Positions 23,905-32,528 are shown, counted from the stretch's first letter. The stretch is DNA of 36,135 nt from Deltaproteobacteria bacterium (GCA_016930835.1 JAFGGA010000055.1:1-36135); one strand, 5' to 3'. Made by a program: numbers and translations. Notes: generated by a model not told the origin, from the letters alone.

Positions 23905-24359
23905 TATTCGATTCGCTGTTCAAGAAGACAAGAGGTTATTATTTTTAAATATCCTTCCCGTCTTTGATTGTAATCCCTCCATTTAATCCTTATTTTAGCT
24001 TTGACAGATGATGCTAAATTATATAGATAGTGCCCAGCCGTGATTGGGGTAAATCCTCCTCCAGGGTTGCGGCAATAATAAAGCATAACCCTGTTCCTTA
24101 TGTCATGCTGGGATTGATCCGGCATCCATGAGCATAGCCTATTCAAATATGCTTGGATGAGTTTCATTATCAAAAGCGATATTCCCCCTTCCTTCAATCC
24201 CCGCCCACCGGGGAAGGAGAGGGGCTTTTTTTGCGCCCGGCAGCTTTGCTGGATTCCGGGTCAGCCTGGAATGACAAAACATGAATAGTAGTGGGATTTT
24301 TATTGCGGCAGGGTACCCACTGAGAGGTGATGAGTGAGGCTGCGAAATAATCAGAATTC
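23905..24359. other. Spacer without recognised gene
   Basis: This 455-base stretch holds short palindromes (CCTTC..CCCCGCC...GGGGAAGG near 24185-24215, and GGATTCCGGGTCAGCCTGGA at 24251), but no recognisable coding remnant on either strand. An open minus-strand frame of about 98 codons across 23901-24197 has no ribosome site and no familiar motifs. Confidence 0.5.
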
Positions 24360-24565
24360 GTATCATTTTAGATTTTCGAAAAACTTGGCGCGAACCTATG
24401 GATTCCGCGATCAAGTCGCGGAATGACCGTGCAAAAACCAGGTATGATCATTTATAGTCGTGTAACCAAAAAGTAGGCTGGTCATTCCGCGACCCCTCAT
24501 CAAGTGCGGGGCAGGCTTGATCGCGGAATCCAATCGCTTGGATTTAGAAAAACCTAAATTGTTAC
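24360..24565. mobile_element. MITE-like element, copy 3, 206 bp with nested palindrome and 8-bp target duplication
   Basis: It starts GTATCATTTTAGATTTTC and ends AAAACCTAAATTGTTAC, inverted repeats matching at about 14-15 of 18 positions. CAGAATTC flanks it on both sides (24352-24359 and 24566-24573). Compared with the 71-73-base copies it has about 135 extra bases in its centre, bounded by a perfect 16-bp inverted repeat (GGATTCCGCGATCAAG / CTTGATCGCGGAATCC). Either the centre is an insertion or the short copies are deletion forms. No ORF is seen inside. Confidence 0.82.
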
Positions 24566-24637
24566 CAGAATTCGAGATTGGAGTAGTCGTATCAGCTTGA
24601 AAATATTAGACGTTTGGACAGGTGTTCAATCAAAATT

Positions 24638-25633
24638 ATGACAACGGAAAATCATTTAAAAAATAATAATCGTTTAATCAATTACTTGCGTCTATCTGTT
24701 ACAGATCGATGTAATCTCAGGTGTATATATTGTATGCCCGAAGAAGGTATTGATTTCCTTCCCCATGATAAAATCCTTCGATATGAAGAGATCCTCCATC
24801 TGGTAAAATTAGCCGTTAAAATAGGTATTCGAAAAGTGAGGTTGACCGGTGGAGAGCCTTTGGTCCGGAAAGGATTTGTGGGTTTTCTCCGGCAATTAAA
24901 TGAGATTGAAGGGATAAAGGAGACCAGTTTGACCACAAATGGGGTCTTACTGAAAGAATACGCTGAAGAGATCAAGGCAAGCGGGGTTCGGCGCATCAAC
25001 ATCAGCCTGGATTCCCTGAGGCCGGACCGGTTCGCCCGCATTACGGGAAGGGATTACTTTGATCAGATTTGGGAAGGGATCCGGGAGGCGGAACATAACG
25101 GGTTTGACCCAATCAAGATCAATGTGGTGGTGATCAAAGGCATTAATGATGATGAGATCTTGGATTTTGCCCGGCTCATACTGGATAAGCCTTATCATGT
25201 GCGTTTTATCGAACATATGCCTATCGGTCAAAATGGATGGAATGCCGAGCAATTTTTGAGCATCGGGGAGATTATCAAAACCTTGCAGGCACTTGGTCCG
25301 TTGACACCGATTCTGAATCGAACCAATCTGGACGGTCCGGCCCAGCGTTTTCAATTGCAGGGAGGGAAAGGCGAGATCGGTTTGATCGGGGCCTTGAGCA
25401 ACCATTTTTGCAATATTTGCAACCGGCTACGGATGACCGCTGACGGGCATATCCGTAGTTGCCTTTTTTCGGATAACGAGATTGATGTAAAGACTCCCAT
25501 GAGGGAAGGGAAAGGGGACGATCATCTCCTGGGGCTTTTGGAGAAGGCTATTTTAGAAAAACCCGAAAATCACGGCTTTAAGATGCATGAACCGAGGAAA
25601 TGTATTCGGCAGATGTCGAGCATAGGGGGGTAG
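24638..25633 (+). CDS. moaA: GTP 3',8-cyclase MoaA (molybdenum cofactor)
   Basis: A 331-residue radical-SAM enzyme for the first step of molybdenum cofactor synthesis, making 3',8-cyclo-GTP from GTP. The radical-SAM cluster is Cys25, Cys29, Cys32 (CNLRCIYC); GGEPLVR follows at 71. The second 4Fe-4S cluster is Cys258, Cys261, Cys275 (CNIC ... SC). The C-terminal Gly-Gly (SSIGG), needed for activity, is intact. The ATG at 24638 is preferred to TTG at 24614; the ribosome site is weak. No other mo genes are adjacent. A MITE copy ends 72 bases upstream and could affect its promoter. Confidence 0.95.
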   Translation: MTTENHLKNNNRLINYLRLSVTDRCNLRCIYCMPEEGIDFLPHDKILRYEEILHLVKLAVKIGIRKVRLTGGEPLVRKGFVGFLRQLNEIEGIKETSLTTNGVLLKEYAEEIKASGVRRINISLDSLRPDRFARITGRDYFDQIWEGIREAEHNGFDPIKINVVVIKGINDDEILDFARLILDKPYHVRFIEHMPIGQNGWNAEQFLSIGEIIKTLQALGPLTPILNRTNLDGPAQRFQLQGGKGEIGLIGALSNHFCNICNRLRMTADGHIRSCLFSDNEIDVKTPMREGKGDDHLLGLLEKAILEKPENHGFKMHEPRKCIRQMSSIGG

Positions 25634-25701
25634 TTACTTGATTTGGATTCCAAGAACAGCCGATATCATGGGTGCGAAGATATTTTTTCATACGGATACG
25701 T

Positions 25702-25734
25702 AAGGCTTAAGGCTCATGGCGCAAGGCGCAGGGC
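25702..25734. repeat. Heptamer-periodic repeat
   Basis: AGGCTTA AGGCTCA TGGCGCA AGGCGCA GGGC in 7-base register, in the 550-base spacer between moaA and rubrerythrin. That spacer otherwise holds only the next three repeats. Confidence 0.6.
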
Positions 25735-25777
25735 ATCTCCGAAGCTGGACTTTGGAAAACATATGTGTGATAATCGG

Positions 25778-25799
25778 CCTTGAGCTTTCAGCTGTCAGC
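25778..25799. repeat. Heptamer-periodic repeat
   Basis: CCTTGAG CTTTCAG CTGTCAG C: three heptamers related to those at 7488. Confidence 0.5.
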
Positions 25800-25871
25800 A
25801 AAACGTTAAAAGCATTCATGCCTCCAGTTATTAGGGGATTGATCCTTTAGGATTTAGTTCGGTTTGGAAAC

Positions 25872-25890
25872 CCACGCCCTACGGGCGTGG
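25872..25890. other. GC-rich hairpin
   Basis: CCACGCCC / GGGCGTGG is a perfect 8-bp stem with the three-base loop TAC. There is no T-run after it. The arms are similar to the terminator stem at 32943. Confidence 0.4.
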
Positions 25891-25973
25891 TTATGTGGGA
25901 CGGGCTATGCCAGTCCTGAATCGGCTTGGTCGAAGGGCGGCAATCAGAGCTATTTTAGATTTGAGTTGAAGCC

Positions 25974-26104
25974 GTCATGTCGGACCTGATCCGGCACCCA
26001 GGATCGCGAATGGTTCAAAGCCACTGGAGATTCCAGATCTCGTTTCACTCGTCCAGAATGACAGGCTTTAGGTATGATGATACAGCCTCTTTCGCCGGAA
26101 TGAC
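25974..26104. repeat. GTCAT...ATGAC palindromic repeat
   Basis: The 131-base unit begins GTCATGTCGGA and ends GCCGGAATGAC, like those at 4873 and 5019. An accidental ORF crosses it. Confidence 0.5.
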
Positions 26105-26184
26105 GTTTGAACTGAGTTTGATCTGCCCCTTTATAGGGGGTGGAATATGTCTAGACTATTTTGAGAACCTTAATAGGAGAAAAA

Positions 26185-26682
26185 ATGAGTAAAACGGAAA
26201 AAAATTTACAAGATGCCTTTGCCGGTGAGTCCCAGGCCAACCGCAGGTATCTTGCGTTTGCCAAACATGCGGATAAAGAAGGTTATCCACAGGCGGCCAA
26301 ATTGTTCCGGGCCGCGGCTGAAGCCGAGACTGTTCACGCGCACGCCCATTTGCGGGCGCTTAAGGGTGTCAAAAGCACGGCCGAAAACCTCAAGGAGGCC
26401 ATAGCAGGTGAGATCCATGAATTTAAGTCCATGTATCCTGATATGATCAAGGAGGCCAAGGAAGAAGGAAACAAGGTCGCTGAAAGAAGTTTTTCATTTG
26501 CCAATCAGGTGGAGGAAATTCACGCCCGTCTGTATCAAAAGGCCCTGGATAATCTGGATAATCCCACGGATGTGGAATGCTATTATGTGTGCTCCGTGTG
26601 TGGTTATACCGTCGAAAATGAAGCCCCTGAAACATGCCCCGTATGCGGTGCAAAATCAAATGCCTTTTCACGAGTGGATTAG
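26185..26682 (+). CDS. Rubrerythrin
   Basis: A 165-residue rubrerythrin: an N-terminal ferritin-like diiron domain (AFAGESQANRRYLAFAKHAD, AEAETVHAHAHL, EIHEFKSMYPDM, NQVEEIHARLY) and a C-terminal rubredoxin-like domain with Cys136, Cys139, Cys151, Cys154 (CSVCG ... CPVCG). Rubrerythrins reduce hydrogen peroxide in anaerobes using electrons from rubredoxin. The ATG at 26185 follows TAGGAG; it is monocistronic. Confidence 0.95.
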   Translation: MSKTEKNLQDAFAGESQANRRYLAFAKHADKEGYPQAAKLFRAAAEAETVHAHAHLRALKGVKSTAENLKEAIAGEIHEFKSMYPDMIKEAKEEGNKVAERSFSFANQVEEIHARLYQKALDNLDNPTDVECYYVCSVCGYTVENEAPETCPVCGAKSNAFSRVD

Positions 26683-26967
26683 ACACCCTTCAAGGAATAC
26701 ACTATCTTTCATCCCTTTCATGGGTTGATTTAAGTATGGGTCCGACATGGTCGATATTCAAAAAGGCCCAGGGCATAGGGCGCACGGTGAAGGGTTTGCA
26801 AGAAACTTGAAAATTAGCTTGGGATACTTGAGTCTTATATCTTGAGCAATGTGCCGTACTTGTAGGTCTAATCTTTGAAAAACAGATATTGACGTTACAT
26901 CTTTTTGGGGCGAATCAGCCCTGGATTATATATTTGTCATGATGGTAAGGAATCAAAGGAGAAAAAT

Positions 26968-28554
26968 ATGAGTGATATAATACAACAAGAATACTTTAAT
27001 GCCGCTGATTATTTTATTGATCGAATTATTCGGCAGGGCAAGGGACATAAGATTGCCATATATACGGATCATCGTAATTATACTTATAATGATCTTCAGA
27101 AAATGGTTAATAAAACCGCGAATGCCATGCGCGTTCTCGGTCTGCGGGTCGAAGACAAGATGATGCTTCTTCTGTTGGATGTCCCCCAGTTTTTCGCGCT
27201 TTTTTGGGGTGCAGTGAAAATGGGCGCCATCCCTATTCCCGTGAATACCATGATGACCCCGGCGGATTATGAGTTTTATCTGAATGACAGTCGCGCCCGT
27301 GTGTTGGCGGTTTCTGAAGAGTTTCTACCCATCGTCAACAGCATTCAGGGTGACCTCCCTTACCTTCGGGATATTATTGTGATCTCGGAAACGGAAGGGG
27401 CCCGTATACCCTTTAAACAGAAATACAAGAGTGCTGCCGCAGTGGCCAAAGCCGCCTTAACCACGCGTGATGATGTATGTTTTTGGCTTTACAGTTCAGG
27501 GTCTACCGGATCTCCGAAAGGGGCCGTCCATTCCCAAAATGATATGGTGGTGACGTCTAAGAATTTTGCCCAGGGCGTCCTTGGAATTCATGAAGATGAT
27601 ATCCTGTTTTCAGCGGCCCGGATGTTTTTCGCCTATGGACTGGGAAACAGCCTCTATTTCCCTTTATCCGTAGGGGCTTCGGTGGTCCTGAATCCCAATC
27701 CTCCCAAGCCGGATGTCATGTTTCAATATCTGGAAAAATATAGACCTACGGTATTTTTTGGTATCCCGACGCTTTATGGTCAGATGTTGGAGTACCAGGC
27801 ACGTCTTGATCAGGAATCGGGTAAGAAAATAGACCCTGATGCGGAACACGCATTATCATCAGTGCGTATATGCGTTTCCGCCGGAGAGGCCTTACCCACC
27901 GAGATTTATCGCCGATGGAAGAAACGATACGGTGTGGATATCCTGGATGGCATCGGTTCCACGGAGATGGGCCATATCTTTATTTCCAATCGTCCTGGAG
28001 AGATCAAACCCGGGTCGACTGGGAAGCCCGTGCCGGGGTATGAACTCAGGATCGTTGATGATGAGGGAAATGATGTGCCGCAAGGGGAGATCGGGACCTT
28101 GCTGGTCAACGGGGACAGCGCAGCCCAGTCCTACTGGCGCAAGAGAGATAAGACCCGTAAAACCATGCTGGGAGAATGGGTCAACACCGGTGATAAGTAC
28201 TATATTGATCAGGATGGATTTTATTGGTGTGCCGGTCGCGCGGACGATATGCTCAAAAGCGGTGGCATATGGGTTTCACCATTGGAGGTCGAAAATTGCC
28301 TGGTTGGTCATAAGGCCGTCTTGGAAGCCGCGGTGGTTGGTCAAAAAGATGATAAAGGACTGGATAAGCCCAAGGCCTATATCATTCTCCGCGAAGGGTA
28401 TGAGCCCTCGGAAGAATTGGTGGAAGAATTGAAAAAATGGGTCCTGGATCGGTTGGCCAAGTATAAATACCCGCGTTGGATAGAATTTGTGAAGGAACTG
28501 CCTAAGAGTTCCACTGGGAAGACTCAACGGTTCAAGCTGCGGAACTTGGGGTAA
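26968..28554 (+). CDS. Benzoate-CoA ligase family acyl/aryl-CoA synthetase
   Basis: A 528-residue ANL-superfamily enzyme that activates a carboxylic acid with ATP and CoA. A3 is YSSGSTGSPKGAVHS, A5 GIGSTEMGHIF, A7 WVNTGDKYYIDQDGFYW, A8 GRADDMLKSGGIWVSPLEVE, and A10 PKSSTGKTQRFKLR with adenylation Lys518. The N-terminus (EYFNAADYFIDRIIRQGKG) is typical of benzoate- and 4-hydroxybenzoate-CoA ligases, but the exact acid is not fixed by sequence. The ATG at 26968 follows AAAGGAG. A secreted cyclophilin begins 11 bases after its stop. Confidence 0.9.
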   Translation: MSDIIQQEYFNAADYFIDRIIRQGKGHKIAIYTDHRNYTYNDLQKMVNKTANAMRVLGLRVEDKMMLLLLDVPQFFALFWGAVKMGAIPIPVNTMMTPADYEFYLNDSRARVLAVSEEFLPIVNSIQGDLPYLRDIIVISETEGARIPFKQKYKSAAAVAKAALTTRDDVCFWLYSSGSTGSPKGAVHSQNDMVVTSKNFAQGVLGIHEDDILFSAARMFFAYGLGNSLYFPLSVGASVVLNPNPPKPDVMFQYLEKYRPTVFFGIPTLYGQMLEYQARLDQESGKKIDPDAEHALSSVRICVSAGEALPTEIYRRWKKRYGVDILDGIGSTEMGHIFISNRPGEIKPGSTGKPVPGYELRIVDDEGNDVPQGEIGTLLVNGDSAAQSYWRKRDKTRKTMLGEWVNTGDKYYIDQDGFYWCAGRADDMLKSGGIWVSPLEVENCLVGHKAVLEAAVVGQKDDKGLDKPKAYIILREGYEPSEELVEELKKWVLDRLAKYKYPRWIEFVKELPKSSTGKTQRFKLRNLG

Positions 28555-28565
28555 GGAGTAAGAAA

Positions 28566-29168
28566 ATGAAAAAATTCATCATGTTCTCGTGTATGGTGTT
28601 TTCTTTCTTCAACATCCATCCCGCGTTATCCCAGGAGGTGCGTTACCGGACCTTCACCCAGGAAGAGATCCAGAGCATGAAAGATACCAAGGCTGTGATC
28701 AAGACCGTGTATGGGAATATCACCCTGGCGTTTTTTCCGGATCTGGCGCCCAACCATGTGGATAACTTTATCTCCCTGGCGGAGAAGGGATATTATAACG
28801 GGACGATTTTTCATCGGGTCATCCCCGGATTTATGATCCAGGGGGGTGACCCCAATTCAAAGAGCGAAGATCGAGCCATGCATGGAACCGGCGGTCCGGG
28901 TTATACCTTAAAGGCTGAATTTAACAGCAAATCCCATAAGAAGGGTATCCTCTCCATGGCACGAACTTCTGATCCGGATAGCGCCGGGTCACAATTTTTC
29001 ATCTGTGTAGCGGATGCCCCCCATCTTAATGGACAGTATACGGTCTTTGGAGAGGTTTTATCCGGGATGGATGTGGTGGATAGGATCGCCCTGGAACGGC
29101 GGGATGGAATGGATAACCCTCATAAACGGATTGAAATTGCGGTTGAGATACTCCGTCCAAAAAGATAG
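28566..29168 (+). CDS. Secreted cyclophilin-type peptidyl-prolyl isomerase
   Basis: A 200-residue cyclophilin with an N-terminal signal peptide (about 1-22, cut near ALSQ), so it probably folds proteins in the periplasm. Active-site blocks: FHRVIPGFMIQGGD (catalytic Arg), GILSMART and SAGSQFFI, and LNGQYTVFGEV, where His replaces the Trp of the cyclosporin-binding eukaryotic types, by reading HLNG. The ATG follows AAGGAG; it lies 11 bases after the CoA ligase with no functional link apparent. Confidence 0.93.
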   Translation: MKKFIMFSCMVFSFFNIHPALSQEVRYRTFTQEEIQSMKDTKAVIKTVYGNITLAFFPDLAPNHVDNFISLAEKGYYNGTIFHRVIPGFMIQGGDPNSKSEDRAMHGTGGPGYTLKAEFNSKSHKKGILSMARTSDPDSAGSQFFICVADAPHLNGQYTVFGEVLSGMDVVDRIALERRDGMDNPHKRIEIAVEILRPKR

Positions 29169-29223
29169 GTAGCCTTCGCCAACCGGACAGTGACATTACG
29201 TCTTCCCGGGATGCAATAGAAGC

Positions 29224-30300
29224 TCATCCTTTTTTATGCTTCATCACGGATTTGACGAGTCTTCCAAAGGCCTTGTCTTTCTTTCTTTTTTCGTGATAGG
29301 ACATCTCATAATAATCAGACTCTTTTTTCATCTTGATATAATTCCTGTAACGTTTTTCTGAAATGGTCCCATCTTCCAAGGCAGCCAGGACCGCGCAACC
29401 CGCCTCATTGATATGCCGGCAATCACTATAACGACATTGTTCAGCCAATAGGGTAATTTCATGAAATGTGTCCGCGAGCCCCGAATCCACCGCCATATTC
29501 CCCAACTCCCTCATGCCCGGTGTGTCGATGATCATGGCCCCGTTATCCAGAATAATCAATTGGCGGGATGTGGTGGCATGCCTTCCTTTGCCGTCCTTTT
29601 CCCGGATCGTTTTGGTTTTAAACAAGGGTTCCCCCATCAGATTATTGAGCAGGGTTGTTTTCCCGACACCCGAAGATCCCAATAAACAATATGTAAAACC
29701 TGGTTTGAGCGACCTTTTTACATCACCCAATCCATCTCCGTTTTTATTGTTAAAAGGGATAACCTGTAACTGGGGCATGATTTTTTTGATATCTCCAATC
29801 TTATCTTCAATCTCCTCACGGATTACCAGATCGCTTTTGCTCAACAATACGATGGGTTGGATATTGGCCTCATGGATCATGACCATGTATCGCTCCAGCC
29901 GGTTGAGATTAAAGTCGGCGTCCAGTGATTGCATGATAAAGGCCGTATCAATATTGGCGGCGATCAATTGAAAGTCAATCTTTTTGCCGGATGTTTTCCT
30001 TTTGAGTAAAGATTTTCTGGGCAGGGTCTCATGGATGATTGCAAAAGTGTCGTTATTGTAAAAATGGGCTAATACCCAGTCTCCCACGGTCGGTAAAGCT
30101 AGAGAAGACTCGGCGGAGAACATCATCTTCCCGACCAGTTCGGCAAACACCATGTTTGCACCATTGGATAGCTCATAACTGTCCTTATGAACGGCGAGCA
30201 CCCTGGCGATCTCAAAGTCGGCCTTTTTTTCAGGATCAACTTGATTTTGAAACCATTCATCAAAGCCAAGTTCTTTAATATTTTTGGGGATATTGCTCAT
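29224..30300 (-). CDS. rsgA: Ribosome small-subunit GTPase RsgA
   Basis: A 358-residue circularly permuted GTPase for late maturation of the 30S subunit. An N-terminal OB fold is followed by the permuted order G4 (SKSD, 154-157), G1 (GSSGVGKTT, 208-216), G2 (RHATT, 240-244), G3 (DTPG, 259-262), and the C-terminal zinc knuckle Cys289, Cys294, His296, Cys302. All signatures are intact. It is the last gene of a minus-strand run with guaA-type ATP-PPase, LysE and the FMN-binding protein. Confidence 0.96.
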   Translation of the reverse strand: MSNIPKNIKELGFDEWFQNQVDPEKKADFEIARVLAVHKDSYELSNGANMVFAELVGKMMFSAESSLALPTVGDWVLAHFYNNDTFAIIHETLPRKSLLKRKTSGKKIDFQLIAANIDTAFIMQSLDADFNLNRLERYMVMIHEANIQPIVLLSKSDLVIREEIEDKIGDIKKIMPQLQVIPFNNKNGDGLGDVKRSLKPGFTYCLLGSSGVGKTTLLNNLMGEPLFKTKTIREKDGKGRHATTSRQLIILDNGAMIIDTPGMRELGNMAVDSGLADTFHEITLLAEQCRYSDCRHINEAGCAVLAALEDGTISEKRYRNYIKMKKESDYYEMSYHEKRKKDKAFGRLVKSVMKHKKG

Positions 30301-30343
30301 GAAAAGTTCCTATATGAATATCATGGAATCTCCGGGAGCCTCA

Positions 30344-31306
30344 TCAGATCGCTTCAATGGTTGACGGGGGCTTTGAGGCGATGTTGTACGTAACGCTGAC
30401 AATCCCCGGGACCTCTTGAATAATCTCCTGAGCAAGCTTTTCCAGGATTTCAAATGAGACGCGAGTCGGTGAGGCTGTACGAGCGTCCACGCTGTCCCAG
30501 CATCGGATCTCGATCTGTTGGCCGAATTCACGTTTGCCGTTACGCATGCCGGTTACGCGGTCTTTATGAAGTATGGCCAGATATTGAAATGCGCCGGTTC
30601 CCTTAAGCAATCGTTCGACAATAACGGTCGCCTTGCGGACTGTTTCGATTCTTTCCGGGGTGACTTCGTCGATCACACGAGCCGATAGGGCCGGTCCCGG
30701 AAAAGGAATACGTTCAAACAGATCGGACGGAAGCCCCAAGACCTCTCCGATTTTTCGGACCCCATCCTTTCGAAGTTGAATGAGCGGTTCAATGATACGG
30801 TAGCCGAAACTTTCCTGAGGATCAATCCCAAGTTGCTCAAAGACATTGTGCTGCCGCTTGATCCCCGCAACGGTTTCATCCACATCGGTCAGGATCGTTC
30901 CCTGAAGTAGATACTTGGCCTGGCTTTCCTTGACGACACGACCGAATATCTTTTTATAAAAGGTTTGGGTAATGGCTTCGCGTTTTTCTTCCGGGTCGGT
31001 GATGCCATCGAGTGCCGAGAAAAAATCTTTACGCGCATCGATCACCTCTACGGTAACCCCGAGCTTGTGGAAAAATCCCTTGACCTGTTCCGCTTCTCCC
31101 TCTCGCATCAAGCCATTTTCAACAAAAATAGTCCTAAGACGATCCCCTAAAGCCCGATGCCCCAGCATGGTCACTGTGGATGAATCAACCCCTCCTGATA
31201 GGGCGTTGATGGCCATCCCATCGCCAACCGTGTTTTTGATCTCTTTGAGCTTCTCATCGATGAATCGCTCAGCATTTAACTTTTCAACAGTAATTTCCTT
31301 GATCAT
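30344..31306 (-). CDS. Stand-alone GMP synthase ATP-pyrophosphatase subunit
   Basis: A 320-residue protein that matches the ATP-pyrophosphatase plus dimerisation half of GMP synthase: PP-loop ALSGGVDSST (SGGVDS, 37-42), YLLQGTILTDV, IEPLIQLRKDGVRKIG and FPGPALSARVI, then IASKPPSTIEAI at the end. The N-terminal glutaminase domain is absent and no separate glutaminase gene is in view. Such split forms (GuaAb) are known chiefly from archaea; alternatively it uses free ammonia or adenylates another substrate. The ATG at 31306 follows AAGGAGAA; the longer frame to 31345 lacks a site. rsgA follows after 43 bases. Confidence 0.85.
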   Translation of the reverse strand: MIKEITVEKLNAERFIDEKLKEIKNTVGDGMAINALSGGVDSSTVTMLGHRALGDRLRTIFVENGLMREGEAEQVKGFFHKLGVTVEVIDARKDFFSALDGITDPEEKREAITQTFYKKIFGRVVKESQAKYLLQGTILTDVDETVAGIKRQHNVFEQLGIDPQESFGYRIIEPLIQLRKDGVRKIGEVLGLPSDLFERIPFPGPALSARVIDEVTPERIETVRKATVIVERLLKGTGAFQYLAILHKDRVTGMRNGKREFGQQIEIRCWDSVDARTASPTRVSFEILEKLAQEIIQEVPGIVSVTYNIASKPPSTIEAI

Positions 31307-31356
31307 ATTCTTTTCTCCTTGTAACCTGATTGATATTGTTTCCATGATTCTTATCG

Positions 31357-31992
31357 TTAAGATTTTAATGATATTGTTAGGATGTTTAACAGCCTCAACC
31401 CATCACGGAAAAGCACCATTGCAAAGACACATAAAACAAATCCAAGACCGCGCATCATGTAGATATACCACTTTCTGGTCAAAAAAGACCTTGATCGACC
31501 GACCAAAAAGGCCAATAGAATTTTGGACCCCACCAAAAAAAAATAAAAACCAATGATAAAAGATGCGGACCCTAACATACTCTGATTCGTGGCCTTAATG
31601 ATGGTGGGGGCGCCCACGCTCAACCAGAATAGGTATGGATGCGGATTAAGGACGTTTACGATCATGCCTTTTGTCAAGGATTTCGGTTTTTCTTCCTTGA
31701 TCTCGACCTCAACCCCTTTGATACGTATGGCTTGGTATCCCATAACAAGGATGAGGAAGCCGCCGACCATCGAGATAATTCCCAGGACATTATGAAAATT
31801 GGATAATTTCGATAAGATGAATACTGTTAAAATAATGATCGGCAGATCCGTGGCTAGGGGGGCCAAGGCCACTTGAACGCCGGCTTTCATGTTATGCCGA
31901 AGGGTTTCAGATATCACCAGCGCCAGAAGTGGTCCTGGCGCGAAGCCGGCTGATAAACCCAGTATGGTCCCAATCGTCAAATAATGGAGCAT
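31357..31992 (-). CDS. LysE/RhtB-family exporter
   Basis: A 211-residue inner-membrane protein with about six hydrophobic segments and the LysE signature GFAPGPLLALVI near the N-terminus and NVLNPHPYLFW in the middle. The family exports amino acids or analogues; the cargo is unknown. It starts two bases after the FMN-binding protein stop and ends 50 bases before the GMP-synthase-like gene, so one message is likely. Confidence 0.88.
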   Translation of the reverse strand: MLHYLTIGTILGLSAGFAPGPLLALVISETLRHNMKAGVQVALAPLATDLPIIILTVFILSKLSNFHNVLGIISMVGGFLILVMGYQAIRIKGVEVEIKEEKPKSLTKGMIVNVLNPHPYLFWLSVGAPTIIKATNQSMLGSASFIIGFYFFLVGSKILLAFLVGRSRSFLTRKWYIYMMRGLGFVLCVFAMVLFRDGLRLLNILTISLKS

Positions 31993-31994
31993 GG

Positions 31995-32264
31995 TTATTT
32001 ATTTTGTTCTTTTTGCGCCTTTTGTATGGCATCTTCTACAGCATTCATGATGGCCACGCTGCTCACGGTGGCGCCGGAGACGGCATCCACATGGGTGGAT
32101 TGTTCTTCAATAATGCTTACAACGACTTGCTCGGCAGCTTTGCCTTTCCAGTTGCGGTGTTTAATGAGTTTGATGTTTGCTATGCGTTGATTTTGTATGG
32201 TTACCTCAGCGATGACACTGACAGGACCATTTTGGGCTTCGCCTTTGTAGGTTCCATCAATCAA
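31995..32264 (-). CDS. FMN-binding domain protein (possibly frameshifted from its signal peptide)
   Basis: An 89-residue frame with the FMN-binding domain typical of RnfG/NqrC and small flavoproteins: DGTYKGEAQNGPVSVIAEV and the flavin-attachment or binding word DAVSGATVSS. The only start is a TTG right at the domain edge. Upstream, one base out of frame, lies a lipoprotein-like signal peptide (see 32257-32370), so the natural product was probably an envelope lipoprotein carrying this domain, and a one-base change in a CCCCAAAAA run has separated them. It would be an electron-transfer accessory protein. It may be a real mutation or a sequencing error. Confidence 0.7.
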   Translation of the reverse strand: MIDGTYKGEAQNGPVSVIAEVTIQNQRIANIKLIKHRNWKGKAAEQVVVSIIEEQSTHVDAVSGATVSSVAIMNAVEDAIQKAQKEQNK

Positions 32265-32370
32265 TGAATCCTTCTTTACCGGCCCCGCCGGCGATTTTTG
32301 GGGTAGCGCATCCTGGAATGAATATAAAAAACAAACCGGCCATCATAGACATTATGATTTTATTTCTCAT
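32257..32370 (-). pseudogene. Detached lipoprotein signal peptide of the FMN-binding protein
   Basis: A 37-codon frame starts at ATG 32370 (AAGGATG upstream) and reads MRNKIIMSMMAGLFFIFIPG then CATPK, a lipobox-like end (IPGC). It terminates in the overlap with the FMN-binding frame; shifting one base in CCCCAAAAA joins it as QKSPAGPVKKDSLIDGTYKG. Confidence 0.55.
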
Positions 32371-32528
32371 GACGGCATCCTTAAAGGGAGCAAAAGATAA
32401 TGGTTGAAAATATCAGGACATTGGCGAACAGACGTCGATCATAATTAGTTGAATCAGGCTGGTTTGTAAATGTTTTCTTTATGCCGAGGCCTTTGCAAGA
32501 CTCAGTAAACCACATTGTTTTGTCGTCC

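Noticed and set aside
23901-24197. 98-codon minus-strand ORF downstream of the YhaM-like gene
   Set aside because: No ribosome site and no recognised motif; overlaps repeat sequence.
27839-28432. 197-codon plus-strand ORF inside the CoA ligase
   Set aside because: Alternate-frame shadow; the ligase frame carries all ANL motifs.
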